Of a stretch of DNA of 64,000 bases, positions 1-10,060 are shown piece by piece. The position numbers and the translations under genes are program-made. The stretch's first letter is position 1. Every line of letters starts with the position of its first letter. Origin of the DNA: Epiperipatus broadwayi (lineage: Eukaryota > Onychophora > Udeonychophora > Euonychophora > Peripatidae). Where the stretch lies: the NCBI GenBank assembly GCA_028023455.1, contig JAQFVV010006216.1:1834445-1898444 (forward strand), written 5' to 3'. Below the pieces are notes generated by a model, which saw nothing but the letters and a program-made list of their open reading frames with translations, ran no database searches and had not been told where the DNA came from.

Positions 1-840
1 TAGGGAACAAGATTTAGAATTAAAGTTCTTATTCTTTTCAAATACTGGAATTTTAGAATTATAGTTAAAGCTTATTAGAGTTCATAAAGTTCTTATGGTT
101 TAAAAGAAAAGTCCATATTTTCTCATTGCTTGCAATTTGTAAGGTGTTAATTCCCACGAGGTCCTTTATTGTGGCTGGTATTTTATTGCTGGATCTTGGT
201 GTCCTGGGGTACACAATATAGGAAGACAATGTCATTTCCTTTCTTTATAATTAAATGAAGGAATTGGAAGTGTGTCTTTCCAATCCCTTCTCTTTCAACT
301 CTCCCCGCACCAACACATATAACACATCTCTTTTTCTCTCCCAGCACTATCTTCACCAAAATTTATTTCCAACTTTTTCTTTTATATTAGAATTTTGGAT
401 TGAGTGGACGTTATGTCATGATGATGATCATTCCCTCACTGAGGTCTATTTCCTGAGGGTTTTCTTTTATTGGCTGTTCGGTTCCTATTGTTTTAACTCT
501 CCTATCTGACCTTTAATTATATGTTTTGAAACGCTAGTTCACTTGAACTAATTAATAATCATTTCCATTTTATACAATAGCATTAATTAATTTATTGTAC
601 AAACTTATATATTTTTATCTTTACATCTTTACTGAAAATTTATTTTTAAAATACTTTTTTTTTTTAATAAAGTTTTCTTTTAATAATTTTTCATCTGTAC
701 GATTTTATATATTAGAGTTTAGATGATTTTTAACTTTCAATTTTTAATTCTTAAAAAAGTTTTTATTTGTGAACTTTTATTTTTCATGACTAATTTTTAG
801 AAAAAAAATTAATGTAACGGCATATGTGCCCATTACAATA
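1..840 (+). repeat. Interspersed repeat family C, copy 1 (cut by the window edge)
   Basis: This segment aligns by eye, in the same orientation, with 56349-57145. Long shared blocks include the stretch around 270-330 (CAATCCCTTCTC, CAACTCTC, CGCA) and the stretch around 390-510 (TTTTGGATTGA, GATGATCATTCCC, TTTTATTGGCTGTTC, CTCCTATCTGACC). Both copies end at the same point, TGCCCATTACA, and pass straight into a (TA)/(TG) microsatellite. No convincing protein is encoded; an 84-codon open frame at 255-509 is not matched in the second copy. It could be an LTR, a LINE untranslated end or a non-autonomous element. The type is not resolved. Confidence 0.8.
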
Positions 841-863
841 TATATGTGTGTGTGTGTGTGTGC
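838..863. repeat. (TA)/(TG) microsatellite
   Basis: A run of TA followed by TG dinucleotides directly abuts the 3' end of repeat family C copy 1. A further short (TA)n lies at about 891-902. Confidence 0.9.
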
Positions 864-1297
864 GTAATATAGGGAGGGTACCAATAACTATATATATATA
901 TAATATTTAAATACATGTATATTATCTATATTAAACTTATAATTAGAAGAGATACTTGAGTATGACAATAATATTGACATCAACAGGAACTTTGACAATT
1001 CAATTCTGCATGTCCATTAATGTGTGAAGATTTGCTATCATAATATAAACTGAGCATAGATTGTGTATATGTATGGGAGATGATGATGTGGTCCAATTGA
1101 TGAGTGCTGGTTCAGCATAAAATACATATATTGGAGGTCATTTATCTTTTTCACATGTGTGTGTCAATGTATATCAGTTGTATAAGATAGAATGGATAGT
1201 GATAGAGGGGTTGAAAGTCTGAATTCAGGTCTATTCTAATATATATATATATATATGATAAAAATAATAAATAAAATGAGAATTTATTATTATATAT

Positions 1298-2120
1298 AGT
1301 CTTTCAATCAGCAGAAGTACTTTGGGTTAATTTGTTAATTTCCTTAACTGCCATTAAATTCAAAAAAACATAACAGAAGCAAACATCACCAACTCAAATC
1401 CCATAAATCCGAATTTTAACCTTAGCTTGTCTATTAATTATATTCATTTTATTTCTATTTATTAAAATTATTCCTTTAATTTTTTCTTTTATTATGGTTT
1501 CTCTCTTTATGAAGAATCTTAACACTTTCAATATCAAACTTAAATTTACATTTTCATGTCCTTTCATGATCCACGAAAACTCTAGCAATCATTTAATCAC
1601 TATTATTTTTACTTTTCATACACTTGTATAACACTTCATGTTCCTTTAATCTTTTTTCAATACTGCACCTTCATTCACCTAGATATGTTAACATACATCT
1701 ACAAAACATATGATATACAACATCACTTTTCTGCACAACAGGTATGATATTTTTAGAATTATTCACTAACTTATTAACATTATTAGTATCACAAAATTAA
1801 ACATTAAACTCGTCCTTATATACATCCTTAAAAAATTTCACTTGAGCATTTGAAATACATGGAATAGTTATCCATTTTTAATTATCAATCTTCATGTCTG
1901 TTAATTCATTATCATTATTTTTAAATTGACATAAAGTATTGGCAATCAGTTCATTCTTATAAGCAACTTCAAGCAATTCTTTGGAAATATCTTAAAATTT
2001 TTAATTTATCACACTAGGGATGACATAATTTTTCATTACAAAATTAAAAAGACCTGAAACTTGCCATCTTATATATGATTGGTACTTTTGGATTTACAAT
2101 TTGGTTTGATTAATTTATAT
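1298..2120 (-). repeat. Inverted arm A of the Penelope-like element
   Basis: Read on the minus strand, this arm matches 2603-3443 from the segment just after the RT core through the nuclease-like part and the 3' tail. An open frame at 1394-1588 on the minus strand is the counterpart of the decayed reading frame at about 3150-3340. The outer edge is marked by a shared block AGTCTTTCAATC (its complement lies at about 3430-3443). Confidence 0.85.
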
Positions 2121-2640
2121 TGTGAGAATGATGTTATTGTTTCATTAGATGTGACAGATATGTATGTGGTTCTGTTGATAGAGTGGATTTCATAAATATA
2201 ATTGAACATGCATTAAAAAATAAATATCTTTGCAAATGTATGATATAATTTATTATTGATTCTTTAGAATTTTTTGGTAATAACATTGTTGCTTCTTTTG
2301 AAGGTGGATATTATAAATTTTCTAAAGGTTGATCTATGGGTCTGCCTGTTGCTGCACAAGTTTTACAAATTTGTTTTGTCTACGTATGAGAGTAGTATTT
2401 TATATGTGTGTACTTTTAAAGATATTAAAATTTACACAAGGTATCTGGATGATATTTTGTTTGTGAAAATACCAATGCTATAAATTTTCTTGTAAAGACA
2501 TTAAATAATTTGAATAACTTGGAATGGAATACTGAAAAGAAATAGGACAAAAGTATTAAGTATTTGGATTTAATTATTACAAGAGATACTAGTTTATTAA
2601 GTTATAAATTAATAATCAAACCATTGAAAAAAAAAGAGGA
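2112..2640 (+). pseudogene. Penelope-type reverse transcriptase core, broken
   Basis: The central spacer encodes the catalytic palm of a Penelope-like RT in plus orientation. At about 2138-2170 it reads VIVSLDVTDMY, which contains the first catalytic Asp. At about 2295-2360 it reads GGYYKF then SMGLPVAA, the typical substrate-loop region. At about 2430-2465 it reads YTRYLDDILF, which contains the paired Asp box. Stops and at least two frame changes interrupt it, so the longest open piece is only 69 codons (2274-2483). It is far shorter than a full Penelope ORF, and the fingers region upstream is missing. The family call rests on motif order and spacing. Confidence 0.8.
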
Positions 2641-3443
2641 TTAAAAAATTGTAAATCAAAAGTACAAATCATACATAAGATGGCAAGTTTTAGATCTTTT
2701 TGTTTTGTAAACAAAAATTATATCATTATCAGTGTGATAAATTAAAAATATATTGAGATATTTGCCAAGAAATTGCTTGAAGTTGGTTATAGAAATGAAC
2801 AGATTAACAATACTTTATATTAATGTAAAAGGAATTATAATGTTTTAAAGAAGTTGAGATTGATAATAAAAAAGTAGATATCTATTTCATATATTTCAAA
2901 TGCTCAAGTCAAAATTTTTAATGATGTATACAAGGATGTGTTTCATTTTGTGTTAAAATAACATTAATAAGTTGTAAATAATTCTAAAAATTTCTTATCT
3001 GTCAAGCAGAAAAGTAGTGTTTTATATTAAATTTTTTGTGGATGTATATAATCATATATTGGTGAACAGAAGTGCACTATTGAAAAAAGATTAAAGAGAC
3101 ATGAATTGTTATACAAGCATGTGAAAAGTAAAAATAGTGATTTAATGATGGCTTCAGTTTTCTAGGATCATGAAAGGACATGAAAATATAAATTTAAGTT
3201 TGATATTGAAAGTCTTAAGATTTTTCATGAAGAGAGAAACCATAATAAAAGAAAAATTAACAAGACAAATTTAATGAATAGAAATAAAATGAATATAATT
3301 AATAGACAATCTGCTAATGTTAAAATTCAGGTATCATGGATTTGGGTTGATGATACTTGCTTCTATTATGTTTTTTTTTAATTTAACAGCAGTTGAGGGG
3401 GGTTAATGAATTAACTGAAAGTAATTCTGCAGATTAAAAGACT
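2603..3443 (+). pseudogene. Arm B: Penelope-like C-terminal half with GIY-YIG-like nuclease remnant
   Basis: This arm continues the RT reading on the plus strand. At about 3040-3150 it gives a GIY-YIG nuclease-like pattern: SYIGEQKCTIEKRLKRH followed by LLYKHVKSKN. A later stretch (about 3165-3250) reads like the DHERT and FKFDIESLKIFHEERN segments of such tails. Stops such as the one before SYIG show decay. The same sequence occurs inverted at 1298-2120. The nuclease assignment is by motif only and is less sure than the RT assignment. Confidence 0.7.
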
Positions 3444-4185
3444 GGAAATAATAGTTAATTCACATTTATTTACAATTATTATTGTTATTACAATTGTTTT
3501 TTATGAACAGAGATTTTATTTGTATATATTGTGACCTTTTATTTAGGTCCCTGTATTTAATAATCCAAAATATTAAATAATAATGATATATCTAGCATGA
3601 AAATCTTAATGAGTAACGTTCAATAAAGACTGTTTTGGATGCACTAGGAAATTGCTTGAGTGGAGAAGAGGTTTTAAACCCAGTGTAGGGTGGAAACCAG
3701 GGATAAAACAACAATTTAAAAATATTGTTATTAATTGGGAGATAAATATATTGCTATTTTATTATTGTTGAATAGCAATTGAAATAAATAAATAATTAAA
3801 TCAAATTTGTAAGCCTTGTAAAATGAATCATTACAGTAAATTACTTAGGCATATTTTTTATGTAATAAATCTAAAGCTGTCTTGAATCACTATGGGTAGT
3901 TATTAAAAATGAAGGCAGAGGGGGTAATATTAATTATTCACACTAAAATTATTGGTTTTAATTGCTCCCACAATCCATTGTAAAAACAATCTATATATGA
4001 TCTAACCAAGTTGTAGGGGAAGGGGGGTGATTAAAAAAAAACAAGAACTAAGCAACCACAGACCTCAATTCTGATATAAAATGAGAAAAAAAAATTAAAA
4101 ATCAGAAAATTCTGGAATCTAATTGAATGGAATTATAATATCTTGCTATCTAAAAATGTTTGAATAGAAAATCGTAAAATCTTGC
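3444..4185. other. AT-rich stretch, nothing recognised
   Basis: Homopolymer-rich AT sequence with no supportable gene or repeat copy found elsewhere in the window. Confidence 0.5.
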
Positions 4186-4189
4186 TATC

Positions 4190-4285
4190 ATTTTAAGCAC
4201 CATTACCACGACCACATACTTTCTAGAATTCATACCGGAGAAGGAAATGAAAGCCATGGGGATAAGTCTTTATCTAAATAAGTAT
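4190..4285 (+). pseudogene. Relic of a C2H2 zinc-finger repeat
   Basis: One plus-strand frame reads LSRIHTGEG, then about seven residues later DKSLSK and a stop. This matches the C2H2 inter-finger linker (RIHTGEKP) followed by the start of the next finger (GKSFS), with the first zinc-binding His replaced and about two residues lost. An alternative frame over the same DNA (4247-4438) is open for 63 codons but has no family features. A single linker is thin evidence. The second, larger relic at 9399-10060 makes it more believable. Confidence 0.4.
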
Positions 4286-4289
4286 TGCT

Positions 4290-5990
4290 TCAAACCCAAA
4301 AAAAATTCAACAAAAAGCTTTTGCTTTTATGTTATTCATATTTTTAAAATCTCTTCTTTGAAAATGATGCACAAATTATTTATAAGTAAACTAAAAAAGT
4401 TGATAATGTTTATATTTTGCACCAATCTTATTATCTAGGAGAACAATATTGTGTTTGTAAATTAAAACATCAAGAAAAAAAATAATAATTCGAGATAATT
4501 TTGAAAACCAGTGTTATGATATATATAGTAAATAAATTAAAAAGTCATTTTTAAATCATCTAACTTTTAAATAAAGTAAAAAAAAAATAAAAATAATTGC
4601 GTGATTTTATTCTCTATTCTTGTCTGCTGATTTTTCATAGCAAGAACTTATGTAATGAAAGAAATAATCAAGTACCAATTAATTAAAATGCTAAAGATGT
4701 CATAGTGATAATTGGATAAATTCTTTCTTATATTGAAAATCACGTCATACTTTGCCAATAAGAATGGAATGAAATAAATATTTACTTTTAAAGTTTTATT
4801 GAGAAATATACATCATTGTAATAATGTTTTACAATATTAAAAATATCCTGACTGTTTAAAGATTGTGACATATATATTACCATGGAACAAAGAATAGAAC
4901 TAACAAAGAATTTTAAAAAAGATAAATATGTTAAGTGTAATAAAATTCTACTCATTTTCAAGGAAAATTATCTGGATTTTAAATGTAAATAAATAATTTT
5001 GTTATACTCCATTTGAAATGCTTACAGAATAAATCAATAAAGGTTTTTTTTTTTAAAAAAAGTTTGTTTTGAAGATAATAATCTAAAGAGATATTCAGGA
5101 AAATTATCTAAAGAAAAATAGATAAACCTATCTTTTTAAGTGTGCTACAATTGGAAGTGTGAATTTCAATTGCCTTATTAATTATCGGTACAGAAACCAT
5201 CAAATAATTTTGCCTTTGGATAAGTGGTGAATATTGCGTTATTATACATCCAACAGAATAATAAACATATATACGTGTTATCTGGAATGTTTGTTCATCA
5301 AAATATCAGTTATTATCAGTTCAACTCACAAAGATGAAATAACTTAGATGAATTATATAAATTTAATAGAAGAAATTTTTTGTTTATTATTTTTTTATTA
5401 CTACTGTGTTATGTATATTACTTACGTAATGTGTTATTTGGGAATTTTGTTTTTTAAAACATATATGTTTTATTGTGTCATGATATATATATATATTGAG
5501 TTAAAGAAAAAAAAAGAAAAAGATGTGTAAAATATATACATCTATTACATGTATTTTTTTATATTTTTTTGTTAGTTAGAAGAAAACATGAGATTATATA
5601 TAGCATTTATCTAGAGAGAGTTGAGCACTTTCAATACAAATACAGGTTTAATCTTTATTGCTTAAATATGTTGTGCTCTCTCTAACAAAAGTATAGTTGT
5701 CATTGTAAATAATTAATGATCATTTGATATCTATATTTTGGTTTGTCTATTGATACATTAATAGTTCTGCATTGTGATACGGAGTATGTATATCTCCACT
5801 GATCTTGTTGCTATTGTTTTACCTTGCTATAATATTGAGAATGATTAGTGACAGTTTTTAGCTAATAGGATATTCCAATAGCATCCAATAGATTAATATT
5901 AATATTGAGCATGGGCTGATGGAGATTCACCTATTGCTGATTCCATGAGATGAAAGATTGGTAGGGGCTAAGTGGTAATTAATGCTTGTT
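4290..5990. other. AT-rich stretch, nothing firm
   Basis: Low-complexity AT sequence. An imperfect GAGAGAG/CTCTCTC pair around 5610-5690 could form a hairpin. A 60-codon open frame at 5348-5530 is Tyr/Ile-rich with no family features and is probably chance. Confidence 0.45.
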
Positions 5991-5999
5991 AGATAAATA

Positions 6000-7320
6000 A
6001 CCCTAAAGAAAAGATATCCATGGTCTGAATTCTATTTTTTTCGTAATGAGGAAAAGCCCACACATATATATACTCATAGAGATGTAGTAGAATTAGCCAT
6101 ATTATTATACAACTGTCATGTTGTTTCATAGAGCCTCCCTTTTTCATGTTAAATCCCTCATGATGATATAGAGTTAGTTTTTCCACCATGTATGGTGAAG
6201 TATAGTAGTTCAAAAATCATATAGCAAGTATAAAATTATGTTGGAATTAAGAACACTGATTTATCTGTAGTGTTAACTTAATTGTTATAGTGTTTTATTA
6301 TGTTGTAGGATCATTATCAGTTATATACAGATCAAACTAAGATCTACTAATAATTGTAGAACTTATAGATGTAAAAGCAAGAGATGCACATTGGCAGTAT
6401 GGATTCATCTTCATCAAATAATGATTTGGCAATGGATTGGTAAGATCAGAAGTATTCAATAATTAAGTTGTGGACATAGGTAATGTTATAGTGAGATCTA
6501 TGTCTATTTGACTTTTGATGTCTATTCTTACTTTAATGCACCAAACCTATTCATTTAAAATTTGAATCAGTTATTCATTGCACAGAATATGATAATTGCC
6601 CTTACCATATTCTGACAAAAGAAAGAGCCTTAGAACAATGCAATACTTTATAAATTTTTTTTGAATTTTAAATTTAAACTTGGTGCATATCCTAAAGTTC
6701 TAAATATACTGTTAGTTGTAATTCAAGTACTAGTTCACCTTGAAGAATTGTCATTATTTCATTTTTTAGGAGAAATTAAATAGTAGTAAGTGATACTCTT
6801 AAGATGATTGTCTAAGTTAGTCGCATTGACTAAAAGTATGGTTAATAGGATACTAAATATTTCCCATCCAGAAATTCTTTTACTTAAATGTACTGATTTT
6901 ATTTCATGCTATGTCTATGAACTAAAAATGTGTAAATATTGTAAATAAAGTTTGTTGTATTTAAAAATTTATTTAGTTGCCTGTAATTTTATTGCTAATT
7001 ACCACATATATACACTATTATTCTTATTGCTATTGACCTATCAGAAGATTATAAATTGAAATCATCATCGACCAATATATTACTATTAACTATATTATGC
7101 TATATCATAATAATTTTGGTAAGTCTTGTAATTTATTGGTACATCTAATGCATTATCACACAATAATCAAAATGTTAATAACTTATAGTACAGATTATTT
7201 TAAGTAATAGATTAAAAGATAAATATAATATTGATTTAATTGATTTAGTTAAATCTGCAGAGCTATCATTCACTGATTTTGATCACATGGTTTATCATTA
7301 TCTAATAACAGGAATTTGGT
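6000..7320 (+). pseudogene. Decayed protein-coding relic of unknown family
   Basis: Four coding-like fragments lie in one and the same plus-strand frame. 6000-6131 is 43 codons and includes PWSEFYFFRNEEK. 6378-6441 includes SMDSSSSNNDLAMDW. 6537-6653 is 38 codons and includes CTEYDNCPYHILTKERALEQC. 7194-7318 is 41 codons and includes KSAELSFTDFDHMVYHY. A fifth, at 6838-6948 in another frame, includes HPEILLLKCTDF and MCKYCK. Amino-acid composition is balanced, unlike translations of random AT-rich DNA. In another frame, 6345-6395 reads NNCRTYRCKSKRCTL, which recalls the cysteine-rich tails of some integrase-like transposon proteins. I cannot name the family. The pieces may be exons of a real gene or parts of one dead ORF. 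Confidence 0.4.
7194..7318 (+). CDS. Candidate internal exon within the 6-7.3 kb coding relic
   Basis: The segment is open for 41 codons plus two bases. A CAG acceptor precedes it (base 7193), and a consensus donor GTAAGT follows directly (from 7319). The predicted peptide is acidic and amphipathic (for example NIDLIDLVKSAELSFTDFD) and has no recognised domain. The upstream tract is not pyrimidine-rich, so the acceptor is weak while the donor is strong. It shares its frame with fragments at 6000-6131, 6378-6441 and 6537-6653. It could be a live exon or a relic that ends by chance at a donor-like site. Confidence 0.35.
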
Positions 7321-7445
7321 AAGTTATTGTTTTTTAATTATTAAAAAGTCATCCCCAGTCATAAATTTTAAAGTTTGTATTAGTTATAAAGTATATGTGT
7401 AACTGCTAATTATAGTTCTTAATTTGAGTTTATATTGAGAGCCAT

Positions 7446-7550
7446 TATGTGCATTATGTTAGCGTAGTGGTAAAATCCCTCTTACTGACCCAAATATATT
7501 TTGTATAATGATTCTGAGTGTTAGAACCCTGAGAAGAATTAATTGTTAAG
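7446..7550 (+). repeat. tRNA-derived SINE-like fragment
   Basis: GTTAGCGTAGTGG at about 7458-7470 fits the A box of a type 2 RNA polymerase III promoter. GTTAGAACCCT about 60 bases downstream is a degraded B box. The spacing is close to that of tRNA genes, but a foldable cloverleaf is not apparent, so a tRNA-derived SINE head is likelier than a working tRNA. No second copy was found in the window. Confidence 0.5.
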
Positions 7551-8275
7551 TTTTAAAATTAAAATTTGAATTTGTAATAAATTCTATAGATAGTTAATTA
7601 TTATAGTTAAACTTGAATTAAATTACTTTCACTGTTTTATGAAAGTCAACTAAGCTTACCATTTAATACCATATTAGTTTATAGTTTAAGATTTCAGTCT
7701 CTATCATTAACATTGTTCTTCAATTTCATCTTGATTGTTCTTGTAGTTATTCATTCTCATTTGACATTAATTCATTATCATAATTGATTAATCATACATT
7801 AACTTTTATTCTTTTATCATCTTAACTATTCATTAACTCTTAGTATATCATCATCTTAATCAGTCATTAGTCCCATACATCTTCAGTCTTTCCACTATTT
7901 AATTATCACCTTTCTATCATCCATTGAGTCATCTACATCATAATTTACTTATCATTTCATTTATAAGTTAAGTTTCATAATCATTCCAGACATATAATTA
8001 GTAGTTATTTATTAGTTTGCTGAATATCAAATTTAACTCATCACCTTTTGTTTGTGTGGATTTTAAGGCTGGTTTGACCAGAAGTTATTATCTTTATTAA
8101 TCACTTTGTGATCTTCTTTAGATCTATAGTTTCATGCTAGTTTTATTCACTACAGGAATCATTTTGTTGGTTTTACATTTTTGTTTCTTTATGCTTATAA
8201 TCGTTATAATGAGAATATCATAGGTTGCTATAATGTGCGGTATGATTCGTTCATAACCAGCTAGATCAGGGAGAA
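7551..8275. other. AT-rich stretch with TCAT-rich composition, no gene seen
   Basis: The stretch from about 7700 to 7990 is rich in ATCAT/TTCAT words on the plus strand. No open frame or repeat copy could be supported. Confidence 0.4.
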
Positions 8276-8380
8276 GGTTACAATATATATATATTATATA
8301 TTGTAACCATATGGGTTACATGACACATAGCAATAGTTGTGTGTGCATATAATATATATATATATATTGTGCCCTTATCT
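8276..8380. repeat. Palindrome with GTAACC/GGTTAC arms and (TA)n
   Basis: 8276-8308 is a near-perfect palindrome: GGTTACAATATATA is answered by TATATATTGTAACC. It is followed by a second pair, GTAACC then GGGTTAC, and then ATGACACATAG and a (TA)n tract. The unit GTAACC-N4-GGGTTACAT-N-ACACATA recurs at 58815-58850, also just before a (TA)n tract. This suggests the end of a short repeat family that associates with TA microsatellites. Confidence 0.7.
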
Positions 8381-9169
8381 ATAGGTCATAATAAGGTAGA
8401 ATGGTCAATTGCTAAAAAAATTTAAATTTTAAAATACGTTTGTGTAATATATTGATAATTGTATCATCGATTAGATTTTATAGTACAATTTAAGGCTGAA
8501 AAATACCTGGTATATAAAAGAGTAATGGATTATTTTAAAAGAACAGTTAAATAAAGCTTAATTATATCCTTGCTTATGGTTGTAAAAGCTGGCCATATAA
8601 AATAATACAGCTATAAATAGTTAAAAGTATATTAACAATCCAATTGTAATGTTTTAAAACTAATAAATTAAATAAATGCTATATGTAATATTGTAATTAT
8701 AATTAATATTCAAATTTAATCTAATATATTTTAAGATAAACTTTAGGATGGTGAGAATTATATTTGGTTCTACATTTTAAATTATTTTCCAAATTTTTAT
8801 AAAATATATCAGTTTTGGTAATTTAGACCGAGACGTAAATTAAAAAAAAAAAAAAAATCTGATAAAGTTAGTAATCATGTGACTGTATATTATATACCTT
8901 CACACACACACTTGTTAGAATATAATAATAAAGTTTGTGAATTATAAAACTAAATGTAATTGCTATCTATCGTTAAAGTAAAAGTTGAAATATTAAATGT
9001 TATTTTAATAATTGTTTTAAAGTTTAAATGATTTTGATAAAACTATAATTGAGTTTAAAAATACTATTCTAAATAATATTTTAAGACATGACGTCATAAA
9101 TTCTTTATTTTAAAAAGTTTAATCTATTATAAAACTAAAAATGTGTAAATTTGTTCGCGCTAAAAAAGT

Positions 9170-9330
9170 CATTAACCAATCAACGGAGGTATTTTAGCAG
9201 ACGAAATATAGGAATTAGACGGAGTGGGAGAAGGAATGTGTAAGTAAAGGAAGGAGGAACATATTTTTTTAGCTGTATAAGATCGTAAGCTAGAAAAGTG
9301 TTATAATTTAAAAAATTTTTGTATTTATTT
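9170..9330 (+). promoter_or_regulatory. Possible old promoter region
   Basis: This short segment contains several CpGs and a CCAAT box (ATTAACCAATCAACGG at about 9172-9187), followed by a purine-rich stretch and TGTATAAGATCG at about 9276. It lies upstream of the zinc-finger relic. The arrangement resembles a promoter or LTR, but no transcript evidence is possible from sequence alone. Confidence 0.25.
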
Positions 9331-9398
9331 TAAAAGTTTTGTTTTAAAATATAATATTTTGAACTGCCTTTAAATGGAAGGCTAATTTAAAAGATTTC

Positions 9399-10060
9399 TT
9401 GCCAGGATTTTTATTCAAGTTTAGCCAAAACCTTGCAGTAAAAATGGAAATACTACAGAAAAAAGTACCTAAAAGTATTGATAAAGTAAAAAGAATTGTA
9501 AAGTGCCTTGAATACAGTTTATTTGTGATCAACCAGAAACTCATTAGAACTCAGATAAATATAATTTGGACATTATACAGAAAACTTAAAAGAAAAGTTA
9601 TTTGCCGTCAGGAAAAAATTATGACGCACAATTTTAAAAGGCTACTCCAAAGTTTTTTTTTTTTATTCTTCTCTACGGAAAAATTAAGATGCGTATATCA
9701 TAAAGAAAAAAAATATGTAAAAGTTATACTGGAGAAATAACGTTTATCTTTTTAAAGGAAACATTACAAAGTATATAGTACCAGAATTTTAAAAGAAGGA
9801 AAAAAGTTACAGAATAATAATATGAAAGAGCTATTGTGTTTTATGAAAAAGGAACAGAAAAAACTTTCTCTAAGAAGAATTAAAAATATTATAAAGTGTT
9901 CATTAGAGAAATGCTTAATAAAGATAAAGATTTGAAAAATATAAATCTAATTTACTTAATGAAATGAATCCATGGAAACAGAAAAGTTTTATTGAATATT
10001 TAAATCAAAGTACTGAGAAGATGCATCGTAAAAGTCGCACAGGAGAAAACATTAGCAAGA
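9399..10060 (+). pseudogene. Relic of a C2H2 zinc-finger array
   Basis: The clearest module is at about 9985-10055, in one plus frame: SFIEYLN, then MHRKSRTGENI. This is the F-x5-L core of a finger followed by the inter-finger linker (consensus HTGEKP), with one His lost. Further degraded linkers are visible in the DNA at about 9724-9740 (TATACTGGAGAAATAAC) and 9894-9912 (GTGTTCATTAGAGAAATGC), in other frames. The open frame at 9399-9740 (113 codons) is Lys-rich and keeps no Cys pair of a finger. Indels have shifted the frame repeatedly, so this is not a working gene. Confidence 0.45.

Larger units (their letters stand above)
1298..3443 (+). mobile_element. Penelope-like retroelement with inverted 3' halves, decayed
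   Basis: The element has three parts: an arm at 1298-2120 in minus orientation, a central reverse transcriptase core at about 2121-2602, and a plus-orientation arm at about 2603-3443. The two arms are diverged inverted copies of each other along their whole length. Reading the plus strand gives Penelope-type RT motifs (SLDVTDMY, GGYYKF, SMGLPVAAQ, YLDDILF). The plus arm then gives a GIY-YIG-like signature (SYIGEQKCTIEKRLKRH) downstream. Penelope-like elements are known to carry RT plus a C-terminal GIY-YIG nuclease and to have terminal repeats in direct or inverted order, which fits this layout. Several stops and frameshifts break the frame, so it is not active. Confidence 0.85.

Noticed and set aside
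7458-7540. Functional tRNA gene
   Set aside because: The A box fits but the B box is degraded and no cloverleaf could be drawn, so it is called SINE-like instead.
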